Below, in pieces: positions 55,984-64,000 of a stretch of DNA of 64,000 nt. The stretch is from Zizania palustris (lineage: Eukaryota; Streptophyta; Magnoliopsida; Poales; Poaceae): assembly GCA_019279435.1 (NCBI GenBank), contig JAAALK010000082.1, positions 25,081,034-25,145,033 of the forward strand. Reading direction: 5' to 3'. Within the stretch, counting starts at the first letter, position 1. Every line of letters starts with the position of its first letter. The notes beneath the pieces are model-generated. The model made no database searches and was not told the origin of the DNA. It was given only the letters and a program-made list of their open reading frames with translations. The position numbers were made by a program, and so were the translations under genes.

Positions 55984-57553
55984 TGAGAAACCAAGGGTTG
56001 GTTTCAGAGTCTATGATGAGTGATTGACAGGCTTTTACCCTCTGTTTCGAAGGGGTCCCTCCGAGGAGTTCGGAGGTTGGTGCTTCGAAGCTGTTCGGAG
56101 GCTTTTTCACCGAAGGGTTCGGTTAGTTTGGTTGCTGCAGCTGTTGCAGCAGAGTGTGCCTGTCGGAGGGGTCCGACAATACACGATGACTGGGTTGTAC
56201 CGAAGGTCTCGGTACTTTGGGCGGTACACCGGAGTGTGCGCTGAAGGTTGCTAACACGGAGAGGTCTCCGGGGTACTGGATACACTTGTCTGCTTGTCTA
56301 TGGTGCGCAGGGGACTTCGGAGGCGACGGACGGTTCGTAGCAAGTGAACCTGGGTCAAGCGGGAGGCTTGATGCCAGGGGAGCAGGGAGCTCCGTCACGA
56401 AGGCTACGAAGGGGTCTAGGTTGGACCTCGGGTCGAGGTGCACCAGGAGAAGGCAGTAAGTGCGGAGCGTGGCTCCGGGTGAAGGTACCCCGAGACAAAG
56501 TCCTCGGAGGCGAGGCACTTCGAAGGGTACTCCGGAAGGAGTGACTTCGGAGTATGGTGGATCAAGTCCTCAGCAGAGGCAAGGTGTTCGAAGTGTGCTC
56601 CGGATGGAGACACTCGAAGGTACTCGACGAAGGTCTCAGAAGTCGAGGTGCATCGAAGGCATGGTCCGGGTGAGGCTCCTCGAGGAGTGTGCTCGGGGGA
56701 GAGACACCGCGACGAAGGGCTCATGGAATGCTTCATGCGGAGGCCTTGGACGAAGGAGGGACTTCGAAGGGTGGTACTCTGAAGGTGGGGCTTCGGAGTG
56801 AAGCAGGCTTCGGAGCAAGGCTGGCTCCGGAGTGAGGATGACTTGTGGTACTTCGGCCATGCATGGCTTCGGTACACGGACTGACGGAGTTCGAGCTGGG
56901 AGTAGCTGCGAAGCCGTGGTGGTCCACTCCGAAGGTGTTGGTGCGAAGGCCCAAGGGCTTTGATGGCTTCGGCTCAAAACCGTCACTGTATCGGAGGATG
57001 TCATCGGTGAAGCGAAGGCCGTCAGGCTCAAGGATTCTCACCGAAGCTACCGCACCCCTTCTGTGCGAAGGGGGGCTTCAGAAAAGTCAAATACTGCAAA
57101 GGCTGACAATGTCTGCTCTGCAAAAAGCTGACGTTGTCCCATCTGCAAAGCTGACAGAGAAGCCTCTAGAATAAAGTTGACTACCTTTTGTACCCCTCTG
57201 TTCTGTAGAGACAAAACCAATGTAAACCCTAGGGGTAAAGTAGTCAATTCACTTGGGTGAATAGTGGCTATAAATATGGGGGCTGGGTAGGTAACATTTA
57301 ACACTTTGAGCATTCACTGTTGAGCTCCTGTTCTAGCCACCACACGTTGTATTCATCCTGTGAGTTCATTTATTGTGTTCCTTGTTCAAGCAGCGAAGCC
57401 CTGCTTCTGCGTTAAGTTTCTGCTTGAGCTTGTTTGCATACCTCGCTAGTAGTAGTGCACCGAAGCCTGTCTAGGCGAAGTGTGTTTTGTGCGAAGTGTG
57501 CTTTTTCAGTGTGCTTTCGCTCTGTGTAACTGGATGCTAGACCTCGCTGTTTA
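55984..57553 (+). repeat. Family-D copia LTR, + strand, split by the CACTA element
   Basis: It starts TGAGAAACCAAGGGTTGG (left flank CACTT) and is collinear in reverse with 38770-37980. TATAAATA lies at 57269-57276, preceded by ACCCTAGGGGTAAAG. GAAGG-rich runs occupy 56040-56900. The last ~0.55 kb of the LTR would lie beyond the inserted CACTA transposon, outside the window. Apparent open frames on both strands here are by-products of the repeat composition. Confidence 0.85.
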
Positions 57554-57815
57554 CACTACTACAAACTGTCACTGTAGTGGCGTTGGGCAAAACCACTGTA
57601 GTGGCGGGCCATTAGATGCCCGCCACTAGAGTTGCTGGTGCTGACGGCAGCACCAGCGCCCGCCACTATTGCTGGTAAAGTAGTGGCGGTCGGTGATGAC
57701 GTCAGCCCGGACCGCCACTAATGTACCAATAGCAGTGGCGGGCGCTGGTGCTGCCCGCCGCTGCTAAGATGGCCGCCACTAAAGTAATGATGACATCACT
57801 TGCGACCGCCACTAC
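57554..57815 (+). promoter_or_regulatory. CACTA left terminal inverted repeat and subterminal repeats
   Basis: CACTACTACAAACTGTCACT is followed by ACTGTAGTGGCG, ACTGTAGTGGCGGGCC, CCCGCCACTA, GTAGTGGCGG, CCGCCACTAATG and similar motifs. Neighbouring copies face each other and can form short hairpins. A TGATGACGTCAGC palindrome occurs near 57692. The motifs are probably bound by the transposase and accessory protein. Confidence 0.82.
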
Positions 57816-57823
57816 TATTCTAG

Positions 57824-57832
57824 CTATAAATG
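57824..57832 (+). promoter_or_regulatory. TATA box of the transposase gene (candidate)
   Basis: CTATAAATG stands just inside the subterminal repeats. A leader with a five-codon upstream ORF (57889-57906) follows. Confidence 0.55.
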
Positions 57833-57961
57833 CGCAGCGTCTTCCTCCCCGAGCTCTACTGGAGTTCGCATTTAATTTTGTCCGTACAATGGCGACAAAA
57901 ATCTAGATAAAGAGGGGGGAGGCTTTGTTTTCGTTTCTTTTGAAGGATTTCATTCTAGGAG

Positions 57962-58404
57962 GTAAATCCATGCCGAATCTCACATTTATTTTGTATTTAA
58001 TCATGTATACAATGAGTTATTAGCGTTTTTCTAATTTAGGGTTTGTGAATAGAAATTTTCAAATAATCTTCCATTTACGGTGTTACCTTCTCCCAAATGA
58101 ACAAATATGACCCTCCTCACAATTATTCATCACTTGTATATTGATTTACGTCATTTTAATCTCTTTTTTAATTTGATTTATGATTATAGATCTAGAGTTA
58201 TGTTGTTTGGAGAGAGAGAGAAACCAATATAGTTAATTTATTTAATAATTTTTTCTGCTTAATAAGTAGTTTTAATTAAAGCATTGAGGATTTTTAATTA
58301 ATGTTGTTATGAGCGATAATAAATCAATATATTTTCAATTTGTAAATTACTAAAATTAACAATAATGATTTTATTAATATTTTTTCAAATAATATATGTT
58401 TTAG
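57962..58404 (+). other. Probable intron in the transposase 5' leader
   Basis: A donor-like GGAG/GTAAAT at 57962 and an acceptor-like ATGTTTTAG ending at 58404 flank AT-rich sequence without coding potential. The acceptor lies immediately before the ATG at 58405. Splicing is an inference. Confidence 0.5.
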
Positions 58405-61400
58405 ATGGAGCACAGGTCCTGGATGTACTCGTCCAACGACGGAGATGTGGTGGCATATTTTAACAGAGTAACTGAATTTACTGAAGCTGCCGCACAATAT
58501 GCTTCCCGTCAGAGTGAAGAGGCAATATAGTGTCCTTGTAAAGTTTGTAAAAACGAAGCGATGTATCCGTGTTCTGATCGTGAAACCATACGATTTCACT
58601 TGTTGAAAAATGGTTTCGTGAAGAACTATTATATATGGACGAAACACGGTGAGATGGGCCAAAATCCTCCTGAAGATTCTGATGTGCCGCAAGATGCTCA
58701 TCAACATAGAAGAGGTTGTGATCATACATCCGACATAACACATGATGATGTTGATCAACATGATGATGATGACGCCTTTGATGTGGAGGAACTGATGCGA
58801 AATGTTGCGCCTGAGGTGTTGTTGCAGAGAACTACAACCAAAGGATACGATAACTTTGAAGAACTTGACAAAGCATCAAAAAACCTTCTTTACGAGGAAC
58901 GCCACGGATGCGATAAGCAGTATACTGTGTTGTACACAATTCTTGAGCTTATGAAACTGAAGGCCAGCAATGGATGGTCTGACACCAGTTTTTCAGATCT
59001 TTTACAACTCCTAAAAAAGGTTTTGCCAAAACCCAATGGTTTACCATCTGATACGTACCAAGCAAAGAAGATGATTTGTCCGTTGACTTTGGGCGTTCAG
59101 AAGATTCATGCATGCCCGAACCACTGTATCCTATATCGAAAAGAGTATGGATTGTTAGAGAGATGTCCGCAGTGCAACGCGAGTCGATACAAACGTCCAA
59201 ATGACTGTGCGGAGGACTACAATGACCACCAGAAGAAGAATAATAAGAGGTTGCAGAAGAGGAATAAAAATGTTATTGAAGACCATCCTGGAAAAAAGAT
59301 GGAGAGGAAAGTTCCGGCCTTAGTAATGTGGTACCTACCGGTGATTGATCGCTTGAAACGTATGTTCTCTAATCCTAGAGATGCTGAACTATTAATCTGG
59401 CATTTCGCTAGGCGAAAGAAGGACGGAAAACTTCGGCACCCTGCGGATGCTAGGCAGTGGAAATCATTTGACTTGGCCCATCCAGATTTCTCGGACGATC
59501 CTAGAAATATCAGGATGGGACTTAGCACGGATGGAATGAATCCCTTCGGTGAGATGAGGAACCCACATAGTACGTGGCCAGTCTTTCTATGCTTGTTCAA
59601 CATTCCATCATGGTTGTGCCATAAAAGAAAATACCTTATGCTCACTACTCTAATTTCTGGTCCAAAACAACCTGGCAATGACATTGATATCTTTCTAGAA
59701 CCTTTGATGGAGGATATGAAACGTCTATGGGAACATGGTGTCTGTGTGTGGGATGAGCACAAGAAAGAGCACTTCAATCTAAGAGCCATAATCTTTTGCA
59801 CCATAGCTGACAACCCAGGACGCATGTCCCTAACAGGACAGGTTAAAGGAAAGACAGCATGTGTAGTGTGTGTGGACCAAACAGAATCTATGCATCTTCC
59901 ATCATTCGTTAAGACGATATATATGCGACACCGCAGATTTTTACCAAAAAACCACAAATATCGAAGAAATAGGAACCATTTCGACGGTACAATCGAGCTT
60001 GGACAGCCTCCACGAAATCGAGATGGCAAATTTCTATTCGAAATGGTAAAGAATATCAAAGTTGTTTTCGGAAAGAAGAGGAAGAAATCTGAAAAAATTT
60101 CAAAGGACGCTCCATTTAAAAAGCAGTCGATCTTCTTTAGATATTTGCCCTATTGGAAGGAGTTGGAGATTGGTCATGCTATCGATACAATGCACGTTGA
60201 GAAGAATGTCTTCGAAAGCACTATCGGTATTTTGTTAGACATACCGGGCAAATCAAAAGATGGACTCAAAGTACGAAGGGACCTTCAAACTCTCGGAATT
60301 AGACCCGAGCTTCACCCACAGGAAAGGGCCAATGGAAAATTTTTCCTTCCGGCTGCTAGCTATAACCTCACAATTGACGAGAAAAGATCAATCTGCAGGT
60401 GTCTACATGGAATTAGAGTTCCAACAGGATTCTCAACGAATATAAAGAATATTGTCTCCGTAGCAGATTTGAGGATGAGCGGCTACAACACTCATGATTG
60501 TCATGTTATGCTTGGGCTATTCCTCGCCATCGCAGTAAGAGGAGTCAAACATTCATTTCTGAAGATGGTGATAACACGCATGTGTCACTTCTTCAATGTC
60601 ATATCAAAGAAGGTGATCGACACTGACGAGTTAAATGAATTACGTAAACAAATGAGGGAGACTATGTGTCAGCTTGAGATGTGCTTTCCTCCTTCATATT
60701 TTGATATTATGGAGCACTATATGATACATATAGCAGACCAAATCTTTGTTCTCGGTCCAACGTACCTGCACAATATGTATCCGTACGAGCGTCTAATGGT
60801 TATCTTCAAGGGTTACGTACGAAATCGTGCTTATCCAGAGGGTTCCATGATAGAGGGCTACACGACTGAGGAAGTCATTGAGTGCTATGCAGATTACATA
60901 AGAGATGGAAGACCAATAGGAGTTCCCGTGTCGCGGCACCATGGAAGACTCACCGGTAAAGGAACTAAAGGCAGGAAAATCATACGAGACAATAGTTATC
61001 AAAGAATAAGAGAATCACATTACAGTGTAATGCATCAGTTGGCGATTATGAGACCATATGTTGAACAACACCTACAAGAGCTTCGTGAAAAGAATGAAGA
61101 TCACGATGAACAATGGATTATGAAAGAACACAAAATCTATTTCACATCATGGCTGAGGGATCTAAACCTTTCGATCGGAGAAACCGACGAAGAGATGATG
61201 ATAAATAAATTGTCTTACGGTCCATTGAGCATGGTTAAAACATGGCAAGCGTATGACATCAATGGTTTCACATTCTATACCAAAGCAAAGGATCAAAGGA
61301 GTCAGCGCCAAAATAGTGGTGTCAGAGGAGAAGCAGAAGATAGCACTGGACAAAAGAATGCTTACTATGGATACATCGAAGAAATATGGGAACTTAACTA

Positions 61401-61782
61401 CGGGAACTCTATAGAAATCCCTGTATTTAAGTGTCAGTGGGTGAGACATCCAGAAGGTGTGGAGGTGGATGATTACGGGTTTACGATAGTTGACCTTAAT
61501 AAGGTGGCTTATAAAGATGACCCTTGGATACTCGCTCAATCCGTGGCACAAGTATTTTACATACTTGATCCTAAAGATGAGAAAAAATACATCGTTGCTC
61601 CAGGAAAACAAAGAATTGTTGGAGTTGATGGAGTCGAAGACGAAGAAGAATACAATCAGTTTGATGAGGTGCCGTTTTTCGTTGACATATCAAGGATCAA
61701 TGTGGTTGAAGCAAAACTGTCATTTGGCAGTGTGATTCCTTATCTACGCACCAATAGCGATGGAAAATTAGTTCAAGGCTAG
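58405..61782 (+). pseudogene. TNP2-type CACTA transposase, one premature stop
   Basis: The transposase recognises the element ends and cuts them for cut-and-paste movement in the nucleus. From ATG 58405 the first 40 codons (MEHRSWMYSSNDGDVVAYFN) match a transposase-associated domain. TAG at 58528-58530 is codon 42, directly before CPCKVCKNE; the remaining 1073 codons to 61782 are fully open. An acidic His/Asp-rich stretch precedes a CPNHCILY...CPQC zinc-like motif (about residues 235-260). The TNP2 core (about 300-500) has MGLSTDGMNPFG, GNDIDIFLEPL and FCTIADNPGRM with candidate catalytic Asp residues. DUF4218-like sequence (HFFNVISKKVI, EHYMIHIADQIF) lies at about 700-830 and DUF4216-like sequence (INGFTFYTKAKD, EEIWELNYG) at about 940-1030. 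If the next Met (58561) is used, a slightly shortened protein could still be made. Confidence 0.9.
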
Positions 61783-62261
61783 ATAAGTTATGTTTAGTTG
61801 TAAAATCAATTATGTCATTTATTATTAAAACATTTTCAAGATCAAATGAGGATTGAGTGTTGTGAATTATTTCATGTCTTGTAGTTCAAATTGAACTTTT
61901 TTTGACTTTGATCATAAAAACACACTTAATGAAATAAAAACAGTAAACTAAGGGAGAAAAAGTAAAGTGAGGCAGAATAATACCAATTTTTTAAATTTGA
62001 TAAGTTATGATGTATTTTTATTGTTAAAAAAATCAAGTTCAAACTAGAATTTAATTATGAATAAAAAAGTAATGAAAATTAGAATAGAAATGTAAAAAAA
62101 ATGTTTGGATGCTAGCAGCAAGGTTCGAACCTCAAACCGCCTGCAGGCAGCAAGGTTCGAACCTCGAACCGCATGGCACCAAAGCAACCCCCGCACCACT
62201 GCGCTACTAAGTCTTTCTCGACTTGAGTGGCAACGTATGCTAGATAACCCCACCAACGGCG
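61783..62261 (+). other. CACTA intergenic region with one repeat unit and tRNA-like motif
   Basis: No gene is supported. 61915-62113 is a diverged copy of the 174 bp unit repeated at 63555-64000. 62114-62215 holds AAGGTTCGAACCTC twice and a box resembling a tRNA A-box on the minus strand (TAGCGCAGTGGTGCGG). Transcript termination of the transposase gene would fall here; no clear polyadenylation signal was chosen. Confidence 0.6.
62110..62215 (-). other. tRNA-like A-box/B-box relic
   Basis: The minus strand contains TAGCGCAGTGGTGCGGGG (A-box-like) and, about 35-40 bp later, GGTTCGAACC (B-box-like), the spacing and order of a polymerase III promoter. The tail with GGTTCGAACC is duplicated. No complete cloverleaf can be drawn, so this is not called a tRNA gene. 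A related A-box piece recurs near 63502-63525. Confidence 0.45.
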
Positions 62262-62362
62262 GATTAGTAGTGGCGGGCATGATGACGTCACCAGCCCGCC
62301 ACCGTTATCCTTTTAGTAGTGGTGGGCATGATGACGTCAGCATGCCCGCCACTACTAAGACA
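62262..62362. repeat. Internal hairpin of subterminal-type motifs
   Basis: The left arm TTAGTAGTGGCGGGCATGAT and the right arm GCATGCCCGCCACTACTAAG are nearly perfect inverted copies. Each arm holds a TGATGACGTCA palindrome. The motifs equal those of the CACTA left end, but here they lie just upstream of the second gene. Confidence 0.8.
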
Positions 62363-62363
62363 C

Positions 62364-62374
62364 CTATATATACT
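62364..62374 (+). promoter_or_regulatory. TATA box of the second CACTA gene (candidate)
   Basis: CCTATATATACT follows the internal hairpin. A leader of plant 5' UTR character (TTTCTAAACCCTAAACTCCC, then CCGTCGCCGCC-rich sequence to 62550) is downstream. Confidence 0.55.
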
Positions 62375-62551
62375 TTCCACTCCCGCCGTCCGAAAACCTA
62401 GTTTCATTTTCTAAACCCTAAACTCCCGTGTCGCCCCCCTCCTCCCGTCGCCGCCGTCGACGTCCCGGAGCACGTCGCCGCTGCCCTCCGCCCGTCGCCG
62501 CCTTCCTCGGAGCCCGTCGGCGCCGCCCGTCGTCGCCGCCATCCAGTCGAT

Positions 62552-62884
62552 CAGTAAATAATTATTAACCTACTTCTTTATTTGGTCTTATTTTATTCGA
62601 GCTTAGGGTTAAAATGATGGAGGATTGTTATATTAATTTATGCGTGGTAATATAATTTAGTATAATATTACTAGTAGAATGCACTATAACAATAATGTTT
62701 TTTAATCTACTGTAAAAAATTTCTGAGAAAAAAATTTCCACTATAACAATAATTTTTTTTAATGTACTATAAAAAATTTCTGAGAAAACAAATTTCCACT
62801 ATAACAATAATGTTTTTTAATGTACTATAATATTACTAGCTTAGGGTTTTTTAATGTTATATCAATGTGACAAAAAAAATGCAG
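62552..62884 (+). other. Probable leader intron of the second CACTA gene
   Basis: The donor-like ATCA/GTAAAT at 62552 and the acceptor-like AAAATGCAG ending at 62884 flank AT-rich sequence. It contains a ~60 bp direct repeat (ACTATAACAATAATG-type units at 62681, 62740 and 62796). The acceptor abuts the ATG at 62885. Confidence 0.5.
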
Positions 62885-63386
62885 ATGGCTCCTCCTAAGA
62901 TTGAACCAACAAACAGTCGATCCTCAGACTCTACATCAAGTGGCGTGTGTGAGGTTTGCAAATGCGGTAAACATAAGGTACATGATGGTATAGTTTGCAG
63001 TTGTTTGGCGAAGAAAGTGATTCTCATAATGGACTCCGACTCGGAGGACGACTCGCGATCGCCGCAACCAGATAGGGTAAGTGTTGTGCTACGGAAGAAT
63101 GATGAGACAACCGGTGGTAGAGGGAAACATGCCGAGGCTAGCGGTGGAAAAGGGAAGCATGTAGAGCAATGCGGCAGCAAGAGGATGAAGGAGGCAAGAT
63201 CCTCTTTTTATGCAAATTTTATATTTTTATCATCCAATTCAATCATTGATAATAAGTTGTTCTCACTATCACCGCCGCGTGTATTTTTTTGTTCAGGAAC
63301 ATGGAGAGCAGTTCAGACTGCCTGATGATGCCGATTTGGTTGAGGATTGGCAAGTTGAGGCTTTTAATCTGTTTAACCAGAAATAG
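62885..63386 (+). CDS. Second CACTA gene, small Cys-rich protein of unknown function
   Basis: From ATG 62885 the protein begins MAPPKIEPTNSRSSDSTSSG, then has a Cys/His cluster CEVCKCGKHKVHDGIVCSC (about residues 22-40) that could bind zinc, an acidic patch (MDSDSEDDSRSPQPD), and two similar basic repeats (GGRGKHAEA, GGKGKHVEQ). The open frame beyond residue 103 turns AT-rich. A GC-AG intron (63194-63296, acceptor TTTTTTTGTTCAG) would join exon 1 to EHGEQFRLPDDADLVEDWQV and a stop at 63384-63386, giving about 132 residues. CACTA elements often encode a second DNA-binding protein (TNPA-like); that role here is inference. No similarity to a named family was recognised. Confidence 0.5.
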
Positions 63387-63554
63387 GTTGGGTTTGTGCC
63401 GATTTGGGTTTGACCAGTAGTGCGTTTCGATGTGTAAGCTGGTTTCCCCAGCCTGGACTTGTGTTTGTTTACTTGCTTTCAAATAAACATGATATGTCAA
63501 GCGAGCCCCCGCACCACCGCGCTACAAAGTCTCGATCATATAGTAACAACATGT
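63387..63554 (+). other. 3' flank of the second CACTA gene
   Basis: TTGTTTACTTGCTTTCAAAT with nearby AATAAAC-type signals could be the gene's 3' end. 63502-63530 repeats the CCCCGCACCACNGCGCTAC box found at 62190-62208. No coding region is seen. Confidence 0.5.
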
Positions 63555-64000
63555 AATAAAAACACACTTAATGAAAATAAAAACAGTAAACTAATTAAGG
63601 GAGAAAAATATCAGTTTTTGCAATTAGATAAGTTATGATGTATTTTTATTGTTAAAAAATCAAGTTCAAACTAGAATTTAAACATGAACAAAAAAGTCAT
63701 GAAAATGTAAAAAAAATGTTTGGATGCTAATAAAAACACACTTAATGAAAATAAAAACAATAAACTAATTAAGGGAGAAAAATATCAGTTTTTGCAATTA
63801 GATAAGTTATGATGTATTTTTATTGTTAAAAAATCAAGTTCAAACTAGAATTTAAACATGAACAAAAAAGTCATGAAAATGTAAAAAAAATGTTTGGATG
63901 CTAATAAAAACACACTTAATGAAAATAAAAACAGTAAACTAATTAAGGGAGAAAAATATCAGTTTTTGCAATTAGATAAGTTATGATGTATTTTTATTGT
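63555..64000 (+). repeat. 174 bp tandem repeat within the CACTA element
   Basis: The unit begins AATAAAAACACACTTAATGA and ends AAATGTTTGGATGCTA. The landmark CACACTTAATG falls at 63563, 63737 and 63911, an exact 174 bp period. About 2.6 copies are visible and the array continues beyond the window. Copies are almost identical. A diverged single copy lies at 61915-62113. Confidence 0.93.

Larger units (their letters stand above)
57554..64000 (+). mobile_element. CACTA (En/Spm-type) DNA transposon, right end outside window
   Basis: It starts CACTACTACAAACTGTCACT after TTA (57551-57553), the 3 bp target-site size expected for CACTA elements. The first ~250 bp are packed with GTAGTGGCGG and CCGCCACTA motifs in both orientations, the subterminal transposase-binding type. 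It encodes a TNP2 transposase and a second small gene. No matching inverted end is found before 64000. Confidence 0.9.

Noticed and set aside
56020..57310. Several overlapping open frames of 75-150 codons on both strands
   Set aside because: They fall in the GAAGG/CTTCG-rich family-D LTR, have repetitive composition, and none shows conserved motifs.
59217..60059. 280-codon minus-strand open frame
   Set aside because: It is a shadow of the TNP2 transposase core on the other strand.

Overview
The window is plant nuclear DNA, almost certainly from a large-genome grass. It is built nearly entirely of nested transposable elements. Evidence for a grass: SIRE/Opie-type Ty1/copia elements with ~1.6-2.1 kb LTRs and initiator-Met-tRNA primer sites, Tat-type Ty3/gypsy elements with a second RNase H, a CRM-like gypsy element, and a CACTA (En/Spm-type) DNA transposon. 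I see no ordinary host gene, no CRISPR array and no bacterial operon structure. The species cannot be named from the sequence.

Layout, left to right. 1-616 is the 3' end of a copia LTR (family D, + strand). 617-4864 is the inside of a minus-strand CRM-like gypsy element (broken pol, gag, long leader, decayed primer site); its 5' LTR starts at 4865 and carries a ~70 bp stretch resembling plastid 23S rRNA. That LTR is split by a complete non-autonomous LTR retrotransposon (5429-9914, target duplication ACAAT), which keeps only gag and the extreme pol C-terminus. 10456-12261 is a decayed + strand Tat gag/protease fragment.

12291-31807 is a minus-strand Tat element: 3' LTR with a tandemly duplicated end, then integrase, RNase H, RT, protease and gag. 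Inside its gag lies a + strand Tat element (19188-29704, candidate target duplication CCTGT). That element is in turn hit at 23125 by a + strand SIRE-type copia element (copia-1), and a deletion fuses copia-1 integrase to the Tat 3' LTR at 28730. A second + strand SIRE-type element (copia-2, LTR 31808-33461) enters the 5' side of the host Tat gag and is cut at 37440 by a minus-strand family-D LTR.

That family-D LTR holds a minus-strand SIRE-type element (copia-3) in an LTR-internal-LTR-internal tandem array (38771-51938) with a full 1063-residue pol reading frame, the best-preserved retroelement here. The rest of the family-D minus element runs 51939-55983, and a + strand family-D LTR starts at 55984. 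At 57554 that LTR is interrupted (3 bp flank TTA) by a CACTA transposon that continues past the window end. It encodes a nearly intact TNP2-type transposase (58405-61782, one nonsense codon) and a second small spliced-looking gene (62885-63386), and carries hairpin-forming subterminal motifs and a 174 bp tandem repeat.

The genes do not form a pathway. Each element would copy or move itself (gag makes the particle; protease, integrase and RT/RNase H make and insert cDNA; TNP2 transposase cuts and pastes). All retroelement copies seen have at least some disabling stops, frameshifts or truncations. The most unusual points are the plastid-rRNA-like stretch in an LTR, the tandem copia-3 array, the fusion of a copia gene to a gypsy LTR close to that LTR's predicted transcription start, and the uncharacterised second gene of the CACTA element.
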